This document shows, one piece after another, positions 22,458-31,648 of a stretch of 64,000 nucleotides of DNA; within the stretch, counting starts at the first letter, position 1, and every line of letters starts with the position of its first letter. The stretch spans positions 1,054,001-1,118,000 of the forward strand of contig NZ_CAXUQH020000001.1 in the NCBI RefSeq assembly GCF_964253085.1, given 5' to 3'. This DNA comes from Paenibacillus_E sp964253085. Its GTDB lineage: Bacteria; Bacillota; Bacilli; Paenibacillales; NBRC-103111. A program made the position numbers and the translations under genes. The notes under the pieces were generated by a model. It saw nothing but the letters and a program-made list of their open reading frames with translations. It was not told where the DNA came from and searched no databases.

Positions 22458-23222
22458 TTGGAAAATGACATATTTAAAGCGCTCTCGGATCCCAGCCGCC
22501 GTAGGCTATTAGATTTTCTTCACGCCTCTGACGGGCGGACGCTGAATGATCTCTGTGAGCCACTGGACATGTCTCGATTCGGCGTCATGAAGCATTTGAA
22601 TATACTGGAGGAAGCCGGGCTCATTACCACAAGAAAAGTTGGCCGTGAAAAGCTGCATTATTTGAATGCAGTGCCTATCCGTCATATTTACGAGCGATGG
22701 GTTAGCAAATACGCTGAACCATGGGCATTTGGATTAACAAATCTTCAAAACGAATTGGAGCGTGAAACGAATATGGCAATCAAACCACGTCATGTAAATC
22801 GAATAGCGATTAAAGCAAATCCTGAACAAGTTTGGCAAGCACTCACGGATCCTGCCAAGACGTCGAAATTTTGGTTCAATTGTGCCATCCGGTCCACCTG
22901 GGAAACAGATAGCGCATTTGAGCTATGGAACGGAGAGGAGAAGAAGGCAGAAGGGATCATTCTCGAAATGGACCCTCCCCACAAACTCATGATGAGCTGG
23001 CGTTTTATTTCCGTTCCAGGTACGGAGAGTGACACCCCGTCGCGCATTACGTGGGAGATCTGTCCGCATGCCGAACTAGTTGGGGTGACATTGGTAACTG
23101 TTGTACATGATGAATTCGACATGGCGGTAAGCACCTCCAAGATTCTTGAGAACGGGTTGCCGATCGTGCTTTCGGGTATGAAGACATTTCTTGAAACTGG
23201 GGAGAGGCTCGCTGGCGAATGA
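22458..23222 (+). CDS. ArsR-type HTH regulator fused to an SRPBCC (AHSA1-like) ligand domain
   Basis: 254 residues from TTG 22458, which sits 6 nt behind AAGGGGGG; the longer frame from 22362 would run through the operator. Residues 1-80 are a winged helix (IFKALSDPSRRRLLDFL, 'LDMSRFGVMKHLNILEEAGLI', TTRKVGREKLHYLN). From about residue 105 the SRPBCC fold follows (RIAIKANPEQVWQALTDPAK ... 'WEICPHAELVGVTLVTVVHDEF'). In such fusions the hydrophobic cavity probably senses a ligand that releases the DNA. It has no metal-binding cysteines. Likely targets are its own gene, the divergent FMN reductase and the SnoaL operon. Confidence 0.88.
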   Translation: MENDIFKALSDPSRRRLLDFLHASDGRTLNDLCEPLDMSRFGVMKHLNILEEAGLITTRKVGREKLHYLNAVPIRHIYERWVSKYAEPWAFGLTNLQNELERETNMAIKPRHVNRIAIKANPEQVWQALTDPAKTSKFWFNCAIRSTWETDSAFELWNGEEKKAEGIILEMDPPHKLMMSWRFISVPGTESDTPSRITWEICPHAELVGVTLVTVVHDEFDMAVSTSKILENGLPIVLSGMKTFLETGERLAGE

Positions 23223-23249
23223 TCTGGAGGAGTTTATGATGCTAAAACG

Positions 23250-23278
23250 AAAAAGCAGCCAATTATGGCTGCTTTTTT
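23250..23278. terminator. Strong terminator between the regulator and the SpoVB-like gene
   Basis: AAAAAGCAGCC-aattat-GGCTGCTTTTTT. It can serve both converging genes. Confidence 0.9.
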
Positions 23279-23360
23279 GCTTTACTTTCTGGAGTTAGTA
23301 GACAAAACCGACTAACTCGAGTGAGACCGGGGGCTGCAGCGGCACTTTTCTAGATTCAAC

Positions 23361-24911
23361 TTACCATGGGATCGAAAAACGGAGGCGTGTATTTTTCCAA
23401 TTCAACGTACCCGTCAATACGAGTGTGGCGAAATAGAGAAACAAGGAACAGACGATTGAAGTGATCACGCACCATAACTGTGGCATACCATTGCTGACAA
23501 AATAGTGATAGGTCCAGTTTCCGCAAATCATCATCAGTATCATGCAGATCGCAACCTTGACATAAGGACGAATGCTCCAATAAAATCCGATCGAGCTTGA
23601 GATGGAAAAGAAGTTCAGCAGTGTTTGTAACACAATGCCGATACCGATGCCGTACGCAACGCCAATAATGCCATATTGGCTGCCGAACACGAAGATCGAG
23701 ACACTCTTGAATAAGGTGGCTACTACATAATTCCACAGCGTAGCTTTCGCGCGGCCGAGCCCAAGTAGAATGGCATGAAGTGGCGCGTCGAAATAATGCA
23801 GAAAAAACATCGGCGCCAGTATTTTCAGCAGCACGCCTGCTTCCGGCGCATGATAGACAAGTGTCGTTAATGGAGTTGCCCACACGTACAGGATAACGGT
23901 CGCGGGTGCGCCGATCAGGAGTCCCAAGATCATTGCTTGATTCATCCGCTCATGTATGAGCAGGCTGTTCTTGTTCGCCGCTGCCTCGCCAATCGCAGGT
24001 ATGAGAGCGGTAGACAAGGACTGCGTGATGAAGCTTGGCATGAACAGCAGCGGAAACGCATATCCGGCTAACATACCGAATTGCTTCGTCGCTAATGCCG
24101 TGCCGATGCCGGCCAGCGCAAGGCTGGTTGTAATAAGCAACGGTTGAAAGGTGCTGTATAACGAATGAATGACACCGTGCCCGGTCGTCGGCAGTCCGAT
24201 CTGTAGCAGCTCGCCGAGTGTGCTTTTTCCTTGTTTCAGGTGGCTTGCCCAAGTCTCGCCCGGCATCTTCGATTCGCCGTGAAGCTTGTAGCTTGTCACC
24301 AGGAATAGGAGGCTGATCGCTTCGCTGACAACAGAGGCAGCCATAGCTCCAGCAGCCGCGTAAGCGACGCCGTAAGGGAGCAATAGGTGGACCAGCGCAA
24401 GTACGCAGGCGATTTGCACGGTATGCTCCAGCACATCTGAAGCGGCAATGGTCTTCATCTGCTGCATGCCGCGGAAATATCCTTTTAATACGGCGGAGAC
24501 AGCGACAATTGGCGCGATCGGCGTAATTGCCAGCATCGCGTAATAAGCGCGTTGATCGCTTAGCAGAATGGATGCGATCCACTCCGATCCGAGTAATGAT
24601 ACGGTTGTGAGCGCTACGCTCAAAACGCTCGTGACAGCGAGTGAGACATGCAGGATGCGTCTCACTTTCATCCGTTCGCCGCGAGCGTTGGCCTCTGCGA
24701 CCAACTTTGAAATAGCTACCGGCAATCCAAGCTCCGTAATCGTAATGACGAGCGGAACGAGCGGATGAGCCATCATCAAGATGCCGATTCCCTCGGCGCC
24801 CAGTACGCGAGCGATATACATGCCGCTGATAAAACCGAGAATACGGTTGATGAAAGCAGCGACTGATAAGACTAACGTACCTTTCATGAACGATTGCCCA
24901 TGTTGTGACAT
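23361..24911 (-). CDS. SpoVB-type polysaccharide/lipid flippase (MOP superfamily)
   Basis: 516 residues from ATG 24911 (AGGAGG 8 nt upstream). Fourteen membrane helices can be drawn. The N-terminus 'FMKGTLVLSVAAFINRILGF' and 'GLPVAISKLVAEANARGE' are typical of the SpoVB / YtgP / YkvU branch, which includes flippases for spore-cortex or wall precursors. Whether it is the true SpoVB or a paralogue cannot be told, because no sporulation neighbours are present. It is divergent from the TetR gene. Confidence 0.87.
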   Translation of the reverse strand: MSQHGQSFMKGTLVLSVAAFINRILGFISGMYIARVLGAEGIGILMMAHPLVPLVITITELGLPVAISKLVAEANARGERMKVRRILHVSLAVTSVLSVALTTVSLLGSEWIASILLSDQRAYYAMLAITPIAPIVAVSAVLKGYFRGMQQMKTIAASDVLEHTVQIACVLALVHLLLPYGVAYAAAGAMAASVVSEAISLLFLVTSYKLHGESKMPGETWASHLKQGKSTLGELLQIGLPTTGHGVIHSLYSTFQPLLITTSLALAGIGTALATKQFGMLAGYAFPLLFMPSFITQSLSTALIPAIGEAAANKNSLLIHERMNQAMILGLLIGAPATVILYVWATPLTTLVYHAPEAGVLLKILAPMFFLHYFDAPLHAILLGLGRAKATLWNYVVATLFKSVSIFVFGSQYGIIGVAYGIGIGIVLQTLLNFFSISSSIGFYWSIRPYVKVAICMILMMICGNWTYHYFVSNGMPQLWCVITSIVCSLFLYFATLVLTGTLNWKNTRLRFSIPW

Positions 24912-25061
24912 GACTTGTGTCCTCCTGTTTATCGAATACTTAAATATGTATTCAATAATTGGAAAAGCATGCGAACAAGCTGGTGTTGATGTCATTTTTG
25001 ATGAAGGCCTAATTGATTTACGACTATCGCAGGTTGCCCTGGGAAAGATAACATGATATCA

Positions 25062-25086
25062 TTAACCTGACGAACGTTCGGAAGGA
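25062..25086. promoter_or_regulatory. TetR operator-like palindrome
   Basis: CGAACGTTCG (25071-25080), a perfect 10-bp core within a TGACGAACGTTCGGAA context, lies 15 bp before the TetR ATG and overlaps its ribosome site region. Typical of autorepression. Confidence 0.55.
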
Positions 25087-25094
25087 ATGATGAT

Positions 25095-25673
25095 ATGACG
25101 GCAACACGGATCAAAGAAGTAGCGCTCACTCATTTTGCTAAAAACGGGTATGAAGGTGCATCGCTTGCTGATATTGCTACTGATGTAGGCATCAAAAAAC
25201 AATCCATTTACACGCATTTTAAAGGGAAAGATGAACTATTCCTTGCTCTGTTTGTTGAGGTACTGGCGAAAGAATTGAATTTCGTTCAAACGTATCTCGA
25301 CAGTAATAAGCATCTATCAATTGATCAACTTCTTTATGGCTTTCTAATCCAATATCAAGATCGTTATGAACAGGATGATAACACCAAATTTTTCTTGCGC
25401 GTGGCCTTTTTCCCACCGTCCCATCTCTATGATGAGATCGTTAAGCAAGGTTACGGTTATCTAGATACGATTGAAACCATGATAATGCCTCTATTTGATC
25501 AAGCTTTACACAATGGAACTATTAGCCCTGAAGTTAGTAGCGAAAAAGCAACAATTGCTTTCTCTGCTGTATTGGATGGCATGTTTGTGGAATTGCTATT
25601 TGGAGGTTCTGCGCGGTCGATGAAAAGGATTGAGTCTTCCTGGTTCGTTTTCTGGCGTGGTATCAAAAAGTAA
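25095..25673 (+). CDS. TetR/AcrR family regulator of the adjacent SMR pumps
   Basis: 192 residues. The N-terminal helix-turn-helix (ATRIKEVALTHFAKNGYEGA, 'SLADIATDVGIKKQSIYTHFKGKDELF') is standard; the ligand domain is variable. The SMR genes start 27 bp after its stop on the same strand, so it is the first gene of their operon and presumably represses it until a cationic toxin binds. Confidence 0.9.
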   Translation: MTATRIKEVALTHFAKNGYEGASLADIATDVGIKKQSIYTHFKGKDELFLALFVEVLAKELNFVQTYLDSNKHLSIDQLLYGFLIQYQDRYEQDDNTKFFLRVAFFPPSHLYDEIVKQGYGYLDTIETMIMPLFDQALHNGTISPEVSSEKATIAFSAVLDGMFVELLFGGSARSMKRIESSWFVFWRGIKK

Positions 25674-25700
25674 AGTAAAAGCAGCAGGAGGTTTGTACAC

Positions 25701-26042
25701 ATGAACCGTTATTGGATATTTATTTTCGTTGGTGTAATTTTTGAAGTGATATGGGTGACAGGATTAAAACATTCGGATACGACATGGACGTGGATAGCTA
25801 CGATCATTGCCATATATATTTCATTTCATCTCGTTATTAGTGCGTCTACCAAACTGCCAGTGGGAACCGTATATGCCGTCTTTACAGGCATGGGGACAGC
25901 GGGGACGGTCATCGTGGAAATGCTATTTTTCGGAGAGCCATTCCAGTTTCTTAAAGTATTCCTAATTCTACTTCTATTATCCGGTGTATTTGGATTGAAA
26001 TTTGTGACAAACGATTCAGGTGAGAAAGGAGCTGCAGCCTAA
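25701..26042 (+). CDS. ykkC: Small multidrug resistance protein, YkkC-like subunit
   Basis: 113 residues, four membrane helices. The active-site Glu is in the first helix (FVGVIFEVIWVTGLKHS, Glu14), and the GTVYAVFTGMGTAGTV motif of the third helix is very close to YkkC of Bacillus subtilis. In that species YkkC and YkkD work together as a two-subunit pump for cationic drugs or guanidinium. The stop overlaps the start of the next gene (TAATG), which supports a fixed 1:1 pair. No guanidine riboswitch was recognised upstream; control seems to be by TetR. Confidence 0.87.
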   Translation: MNRYWIFIFVGVIFEVIWVTGLKHSDTTWTWIATIIAIYISFHLVISASTKLPVGTVYAVFTGMGTAGTVIVEMLFFGEPFQFLKVFLILLLLSGVFGLKFVTNDSGEKGAAA

Positions 26043-26356
26043 TGGGGTGGTTTTTTCTCATATTTGCGGGGATGTTTGAAATTGTAGGCGTCGTCGGTAT
26101 GAACCAAATTAATAAAGCGAAAAACATTCGTGCCTTCGTTATTTTTATCGTAGGTATAGTCATGAGTTTTGCTTTCCTAAGCCAAGCGATGAAAAGCTTG
26201 CCGATGGGTACGTCTTACGCGGTTTGGACAGGGATTGGGACGGTTGGAAGTGCAGTCGTAGGAATGCTGTTCTATGGGGAATCAAAGAATTGGAAGAGGG
26301 TTGTGTTCATCGCGATGGTGTTAAGTGCTGCAGTAGGATTGAAATTAATAGCTTAA
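26042..26356 (+). CDS. ykkD: Small multidrug resistance protein, YkkD-like subunit
   Basis: 104 residues, four membrane helices. The opening 'WFFLIFAGMFEIVGVVGMNQI' contains the conserved Glu, and 'MGTSYAVWTGIGTVGSAVVGMLFYGE' is nearly the YkkD sequence. It overlaps the YkkC-like gene by one base, so translation is coupled. Together they probably form a proton-driven heterodimer in the membrane. Confidence 0.87.
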   Translation: MGWFFLIFAGMFEIVGVVGMNQINKAKNIRAFVIFIVGIVMSFAFLSQAMKSLPMGTSYAVWTGIGTVGSAVVGMLFYGESKNWKRVVFIAMVLSAAVGLKLIA

Positions 26357-26370
26357 CCGTTAGAAGGGAA

Positions 26371-26412
26371 AAGACCAAGAACTCCGAGGAGAGTGGCTTG
26401 GTCCTTTTTTTT
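26371..26412 (+). terminator. Terminator after the SMR operon
   Basis: GACCAAG (26373) and CTTGGTC (26397) form the stem, followed by CTTTTTTTTT. Confidence 0.8.
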
Positions 26413-26520
26413 CCACTGTAAGCATGTCCTAATAGACTGCTGATAGATTATAATTCACTTATGAGGTCGATTATCGCAAACGATTCTATATGAATTTCAT
26501 CCGTAAAGGGGATTGTGAAA

Positions 26521-28713
26521 ATGGATAAAACATGGGCAGCGTTATGGATTCAGCATTCCGATTTTGCGGACATGAGTCCCGTCGACCTTCTCTATAAAGA
26601 AATGCTTCCACCCGAACCTTTCTTGCACCCGGTTCAGCTCAAGCATCACCACGCCTTGTTTCGCAAGAAGTTTAAGTTGGATCTTGCGGCGGCGGGGGAG
26701 ATACCCTTGCTGCTTGATCTAAGTGCCGACGATTATTACAAACTGTATGTGAACGGCCGTTATGTTGCCCAGGGACCCGCTCAAAACTACAAGTTTCATT
26801 ACTATTACAACCGACTTGATATTTCTCCTTTCGTTATGGATGGGGTGAATGTCATTGCCGTTCACGTCTATTATCAAGGACTTGTAAACCGAGCATACAG
26901 CAGCGGCGATTTGAGACAGGGGCTCATTGCTGAACTGAAGGCGGGAGACAAAGTTGTGTGTCGGAGCGATGAAAGCTGGACATGCAAGCGAATCTGGAAA
27001 TATGGCGACTGGCAGACCGAAACGGTCGGATACGACACGCAGTATTTGGAGCATATCGATAATCGGCTGGATGTTCCCGGATGGAACTTGCCGGGCTTTG
27101 ACGATAACAATTGGGGGCATGCCATTCCGTTAGCGAAGCACGACTATGCGCTGTATAGCCAGCCAACGCCGGTAGTGGATACGTATCGTATTTGTCCAGT
27201 ACAGATCACACAGTTGAATGAAGGACATTTCATCGTTGATTTCGGGGAAGAAATAACCGGCCAGTTTTCCTTGGAAGCGTCGGGTGCTGCAGGGGATCGG
27301 ATTGAAGTCAGGTGCGGTGAGGAACTGAACGATGACGGTACGGTACGCTTCCAGATGCGGTGCAATTGCAATTACAAGGAGATTTGGACGTTGTCGGATG
27401 AGGAGCAGGTACTTGAAAATTTCGATTATAAAACCTTTCGGTATGTCGAGGTCATATCGTCCGTGGCCGTGGTTGATACCCGAGCTGTTTCAGCTGTCGT
27501 TCGTCATTATCCGCAAGTAAAGGAAACCTATGCTACTTTTAAAAGTCAGGACCCAATCCTGCAGGGGATTTGGGATATTTGTGAGCGGGCGCTGCGGAAT
27601 TGCACGCAAGAATCGTATCTCGATTGTCCGAGCAGAGAGAAGGGCCAGTACCTAGGCGACAACACCGTGATTGGCCATGGCCATCTGTACGTGAGCGGCG
27701 ATCCGCGCATGTGGAAGAAAGCGCTGCACGAGTTTGCCTTGAGCGCCGCCGTATGCCCAGGACTGATGGCAGTAGTGCCAGGAAATCTGATGCAGGAGAT
27801 CGCGGATTTTTCCTGCCAGTGGCCCATGCAACTGCTGACGTATTACAAGCTGACCGGTGATCAAGAATTTCTGCAGGAGATGCTCCCGTATGCAGAGGGG
27901 ATCGTTGCCTATTTTAAACGCTACCAGCGGGGCGACGGGCTCATTGAACATGTGAAGGAAAAATGGAACCTGGTCGACTGGCCCGACAATCTCAGAGATG
28001 GCTACGATTTTCCACTTACCCGCCCTGTCGGCGACGGCTGTCATGCGGTGATGAACGCCTTTTATATCGGCTGTATCGGTGCCGTTCAAGAAATTAAGGA
28101 CATACTCGCAATTCCGTATGATGATCTCCTTCCGGTGCTTAAGCAAGCGTTCTGTCAACGTTTTTACCGTCCGTCCACACGCTTATTTGCGGATGCTGAG
28201 TTTACGGACCATGCTTCCCTGCATGCGAATGTATTGCCTTTATTTTTCGGGTTGGCGCCAGAGGAGGCCGTCCCGGCAATTGTTGAATTAATACGACACA
28301 AGCGATTCAGCTGCGGTGTGTATATGTCTTATTTTGTGCTGAAAAGCTTGGCAAAAGCCGGAGGGTACGCATTGATCTACGAACTGATGATGTCGGACGA
28401 CGAGCATTCTTGGCAAAATATGCTGCGGGAAGGGGCTACAACCGCGTATGAGGCTTGGGGAAAGGATCAGAAGTGGAATACGAGTCTTTGCCACGCGTGG
28501 GCGAGTTCGCCGATTCCCGTGCTCATCGAGGATATTATCGGTCTCATCCCAGTAACTTCAGGAGGAGGATCTTATACGTGCGAGACTAAGTTGCGGGCTG
28601 ATCTTCAGCCGTTCGAGCTGCAGTTGACGGTGCCTGCGGGGCGGATCAAGCTGAGTTACGACGGCACGAAGCTGGAGCATCTGTTGCAGCACCAAGAGGG
28701 ATGTACATCTTAA
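26521..28713 (+). CDS. Alpha-L-rhamnosidase-like glycoside hydrolase (GH78 type)
   Basis: 730 residues. ATG 26521 is 9 nt from AAAGGGG, while a GTG two codons earlier is too close. An N-terminal beta domain (YKLYVNGRYVAQGPAQNY) precedes an alpha/alpha barrel. The GH78 catalytic block is DCPSREKGQYLGD with Asp368, Glu373 and Asp380, the same 0/+5/+12 spacing as Asp567, Glu572 and Asp579 of RhaB from Bacillus sp. GL1. A later Glu644 (TTAYEAWGK) fits the catalytic base. No signal peptide, so it acts in the cytosol. It stands alone, away from the large sugar locus. Confidence 0.85.
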   Translation: MDKTWAALWIQHSDFADMSPVDLLYKEMLPPEPFLHPVQLKHHHALFRKKFKLDLAAAGEIPLLLDLSADDYYKLYVNGRYVAQGPAQNYKFHYYYNRLDISPFVMDGVNVIAVHVYYQGLVNRAYSSGDLRQGLIAELKAGDKVVCRSDESWTCKRIWKYGDWQTETVGYDTQYLEHIDNRLDVPGWNLPGFDDNNWGHAIPLAKHDYALYSQPTPVVDTYRICPVQITQLNEGHFIVDFGEEITGQFSLEASGAAGDRIEVRCGEELNDDGTVRFQMRCNCNYKEIWTLSDEEQVLENFDYKTFRYVEVISSVAVVDTRAVSAVVRHYPQVKETYATFKSQDPILQGIWDICERALRNCTQESYLDCPSREKGQYLGDNTVIGHGHLYVSGDPRMWKKALHEFALSAAVCPGLMAVVPGNLMQEIADFSCQWPMQLLTYYKLTGDQEFLQEMLPYAEGIVAYFKRYQRGDGLIEHVKEKWNLVDWPDNLRDGYDFPLTRPVGDGCHAVMNAFYIGCIGAVQEIKDILAIPYDDLLPVLKQAFCQRFYRPSTRLFADAEFTDHASLHANVLPLFFGLAPEEAVPAIVELIRHKRFSCGVYMSYFVLKSLAKAGGYALIYELMMSDDEHSWQNMLREGATTAYEAWGKDQKWNTSLCHAWASSPIPVLIEDIIGLIPVTSGGGSYTCETKLRADLQPFELQLTVPAGRIKLSYDGTKLEHLLQHQEGCTS

Positions 28714-28740
28714 CAATAATTTCAATGTGTTCAACAATCA

Positions 28741-28848
28741 TAGCGGTATTTCACGACTTGATTTTCAAGTTCATGGATACCGCTATTCCATTTGCATCAT
28801 GGCTGTAGTCGTAAGGCAAAATAAAAAGCACCACTTAGGTGCTTTATG
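28741..28848. terminator. Two hairpins between the converging GH78 and ABC-exporter genes
   Basis: 28743-28785 pairs TAGCGGTAT with ATACCGCTA around an inner ACTTGA/TCAAGT stem. 28825-28845 is AAAGCACC-actta-GGTGCTTT. The second is terminator-like for the minus-strand operon. Confidence 0.65.
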
Positions 28849-28863
28849 CTGAGCTGATATTTT

Positions 28864-29631
28864 TTACACCCGATTTTTATACACCCTCATTGCAAAGAAA
28901 TAGGCTACCAATAAAATCCCGACGCACCACGCAAGAGCGACCCATATCTCATTACCCACCGGCTGATCTGCCAGTAGTGCACGGATGGCGTTCACGATCG
29001 AGGTCACCGGCTGGTTTTCGGCAAAGGCGCGAACGACGGACGGCATGGACTCGGTCGGCACAAACGCCGAACTGATAAACGGCAGGAAGATAAGTGGATA
29101 GGAAAATGCGCTTGCACCTTCAATCGTTTTTGCGGACAGTCCGGCAATCGCCGCGACCCAAGTTAAGGCCAGTGTAAACAACGCGAGTATGCCTACTACG
29201 GCAAGCCAAGGCAGTATGCCCGCGGACGAACGAAAACCCATAATCAACGCTACAAGAATGATGACGATAAGTGATATGGCGTTAGACACCAGAGAGGTCA
29301 GCACATGTCCCCAAAGCAAGGCGGAACGTGAAATCGGCATGGTGTGAAACCGCTCGAATATGCCTCGCTGCTTATCCATAAACAGGCGGTAAGACGTATA
29401 GGCTATGCCGCTTGCGATCGCCATAAGCAGTATGCCTGGCAACAGGTAATTCACATAGTTATCCGTTCCAGTTTGAATGGCACCGCCTAACACATAGACG
29501 AACAGCAGCATCATGGCAATTGGCGTGATGCAGACCGTGATGATGGTGTCCATACTGCGGAAAATATGGCGCATGGAACGTCCAAGCATAACGCTAATAT
29601 CGGTGAAAAAATGATTTTTTGCCGTTTCCAT
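28864..29631 (-). CDS. ABC-2 type exporter permease (DrrB-like)
   Basis: 255 residues with six membrane helices in the ABC-2 pattern. 'YVNYLLPGILLMAIASGIAYTSYRLFMDKQRGIFERFHTMPISR' contains the usual ABC-2 signature (ER-------R), and the C-terminal 'PSVVRAFAENQPVTSIVNAIRALL' is typical of the daunorubicin-resistance DrrB group. The start directly follows the stop of the ATPase gene (TAAATG). With that ATPase it should form a drug or lipid exporter. Confidence 0.9.
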   Translation of the reverse strand: METAKNHFFTDISVMLGRSMRHIFRSMDTIITVCITPIAMMLLFVYVLGGAIQTGTDNYVNYLLPGILLMAIASGIAYTSYRLFMDKQRGIFERFHTMPISRSALLWGHVLTSLVSNAISLIVIILVALIMGFRSSAGILPWLAVVGILALFTLALTWVAAIAGLSAKTIEGASAFSYPLIFLPFISSAFVPTESMPSVVRAFAENQPVTSIVNAIRALLADQPVGNEIWVALAWCVGILLVAYFFAMRVYKNRV

Positions 29632-30393
29632 TTACTTCGCCTCCTTTTTGCCGACGATAGAGAGGAAGATATCCTCTAATGATGGCTGTTTTTCAACATA
29701 TTCCACCTTGGCGGATGGGAACAGCTTTTTTAGATCCGCTAGTGTGCCGCTAGCGATAATCCTACCCTCATGCAGAATGGCAATTCGATCGGCAAGCTGT
29801 TCAGCTTCCTCCATATACTGCGTGGTTAAGAGCACCGTCGTGCCGCCGCTCGCCAGCTCCTTAACAATCTTCCAAACCTCGATGCGCGCCTCGGGATCAA
29901 GCCCAGTTGTCGGCTCGTCGAGGAAAATGATCTGCGGATTACCCACAAGGCTCAAGGCGATGTCTAGCCTGCGGCGCATACCACCGGAATACGTAGACGC
30001 CCTGCGGTCGGCGGCGTCTGTCAAGTTGAAGCGTTTAAGCAAGTCGTCCGCAACCTGACGCGGATTCTTGAGGTATCGCAGCTTTGCAATCATGATCAGA
30101 TTTTCTCGTCCGGTCAAAATTTCGTCCACCGCGGCAAATTGCCCTGTCAGAGAGATTGCCTGCCGCACATGATCGGGTTTTGACGCAACATCGAATCCGT
30201 TAACGCTGGCTGTTCCGCTGTCTTGTTTAAGCAGGGTGGTGAGGATTTTGACAACCGTTGTCTTGCCAGCACCGTTGGAGCCGAGCAGGGCGAAAATACT
30301 ACCTTTTTCAACCTCGAAATCCACACCCTTTAAGACTTGATGCTGCTTGTAGGACTTTTGCAGACCAATCACTTTAATTGATTTGTTTGGCAT
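29632..30393 (-). CDS. ABC exporter ATP-binding protein (DrrA-like)
   Basis: 253 residues from ATG 30393 (AAGGAGGGG 6 nt upstream). Walker A GSNGAGKTT, Q-loop SLTGQFAAVDE, signature YSGGMRRRLDIA, Walker B IIFLDEPTTGLD, and the switch TTQYMEEAEQLADRI are all intact. The C-terminal tail with VEYVEKQPSLEDIFL is typical of DrrA-type ATPases. It powers the neighbouring permease. It lies 13 bp downstream of the pentapeptide-repeat gene. Confidence 0.93.
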   Translation of the reverse strand: MPNKSIKVIGLQKSYKQHQVLKGVDFEVEKGSIFALLGSNGAGKTTVVKILTTLLKQDSGTASVNGFDVASKPDHVRQAISLTGQFAAVDEILTGRENLIMIAKLRYLKNPRQVADDLLKRFNLTDAADRRASTYSGGMRRRLDIALSLVGNPQIIFLDEPTTGLDPEARIEVWKIVKELASGGTTVLLTTQYMEEAEQLADRIAILHEGRIIASGTLADLKKLFPSAKVEYVEKQPSLEDIFLSIVGKKEAK

Positions 30394-30406
30394 AAAGTTC
30401 CCCTCC

Positions 30407-31273
30407 TTATCGAACAGTAACCTTAGACAAATCGGCCCCCATTCCTTTAAGTGAAGCATAGGTCAGCTTATCCATGACTGCGCCGTCAAAGCAGATGGTT
30501 TTGAAGGCACGGTAATACTTATTGGTCAATGAAAAGAACGCCTGAAAAGAAACATTCTTGAGTATAGCGCCCCTAAATGAAACTTCGTTTACTGCCGATT
30601 TGTCAAACTTAACGCCGATAAAGGTTTGCCCGTCAAAACGCACCCCGCTCAGGTCGGAATATTCGAAGTCCACGCCGTCAAAGATACAACCTTCAAAGAT
30701 TGTTTTTCTAAGGTCGATCTTGCTTAGCGTGACATCGGTCAGTTTTACACCTGTGAATTTGGCTCCTTCCATCCCCGAGACACTGAAGTTGGTGCGTACA
30801 AGGATCGATTCATTGAAGCTTACATTCGTAAGGTCAGTTGCAGTTAGGGCACAGTCCGTCAGATTTGCGCCGTCAAAATTGGCTTCACGTAAATCACTGG
30901 TCTTAAACGAACTTCCGGTCAAGTCAGCGCCCGTAAAGTCGGCACCGCGTAACGCGCTAGCATTAAATTGACCTTTATGGGCCCTAACGCCTGCAAAGTC
31001 GCCCATTGCCAGGTTGCTCGCGCTAAAGTTTGTCACTACTTGCCGTTCCAGCGAGCGGGAGAGGTTGGCGACCTCCAGAATCGTTTGTTCGATGTCGCCG
31101 ATGCTCTCAATGGTCATCTTAAACGCTGTTTCATCGTCTTTGCCCTCGGCTTTGAGTTCGAGATATCGCTCCTGCAAATCGGAGTGCAGGTCCGCCTTTA
31201 ATTCGGTGACACTTTTTACCCCATCGTATGGCGTGAAAACACCGTTCAAATAGTTCGTTAATTTCGGATTCAT
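30407..31273 (-). CDS. Pentapeptide-repeat protein with permease-prefix-like N-terminus
   Basis: 288 residues. The first 70 residues (GVKSVTELKADLHSDLQERY ... AFKMTIESIGDIEQTI) are like the short helical domain found in front of some PadR-linked permeases. From about residue 85 a right-handed beta-helix of A(D/N)LXX pentapeptides follows (FTGADLTGSSF, DLREANFDGANL, and others; about 30 repeats). Such helices can mimic DNA or act as scaffolds; in an exporter operon it may protect the target of the exported drug or tune signalling. Second gene of the operon. Confidence 0.85.
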   Translation of the reverse strand: MNPKLTNYLNGVFTPYDGVKSVTELKADLHSDLQERYLELKAEGKDDETAFKMTIESIGDIEQTILEVANLSRSLERQVVTNFSASNLAMGDFAGVRAHKGQFNASALRGADFTGADLTGSSFKTSDLREANFDGANLTDCALTATDLTNVSFNESILVRTNFSVSGMEGAKFTGVKLTDVTLSKIDLRKTIFEGCIFDGVDFEYSDLSGVRFDGQTFIGVKFDKSAVNEVSFRGAILKNVSFQAFFSLTNKYYRAFKTICFDGAVMDKLTYASLKGMGADLSKVTVR

Positions 31274-31288
31274 CTCATCAAATCTCCT

Positions 31289-31618
31289 TTATAATAAATT
31301 TTCTAGTACGCGCTTTGAATACTCCCAATTGCTTTTGTTGCGCTCATAAGTTTCCTTGCCTTTTTCGGTAATCCTAAAATATTTGCGCCGTCCGCCCTGA
31401 GATTCGTCACCCCAATACCACTCGATATCGCCGTCTGTTTCAAGCCGCCGGACACTGGAGTACATCGTGGCTTCCTTTAATTCATATTCGCCGCCTGAGC
31501 GCTCGGCAATCGTTTTGACAATCTCGTAACCGTAGCGGTCAGCTTCGGATAAGAGCCGTAAAATCATCGTATCGGTATGTCCGCGCAGCAGGTCGGATGT
31601 AATTTTGTTCTCGCTCAT
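31289..31618 (-). CDS. PadR family transcriptional regulator
   Basis: 109 residues. Winged helix with RLLSEADRYGYEIVKTIAER, the conserved 'ELKEATMYSSVRRLETDGDIEWYW', and the wing GGRRKYFRITEKGK, all classical PadR-s1. First gene of a four-gene operon (PadR, pentapeptide protein, ATPase, permease), with inverted repeats directly upstream. PadR proteins of this type repress exporters until a drug binds between the winged helix and the dimer helix. Confidence 0.92.
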   Translation of the reverse strand: MSENKITSDLLRGHTDTMILRLLSEADRYGYEIVKTIAERSGGEYELKEATMYSSVRRLETDGDIEWYWGDESQGGRRKYFRITEKGKETYERNKSNWEYSKRVLENLL

Positions 31619-31648
31619 GTCATCACCTCCGTATACACATAATACGAT

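Noticed and set aside
25681..25701. Guanidine (ykkC) riboswitch before the SMR pair
   Set aside because: Only 27 bp separate the TetR stop from the first SMR gene, too short for the riboswitch, and no ykkC-type motif was seen before the TetR gene.
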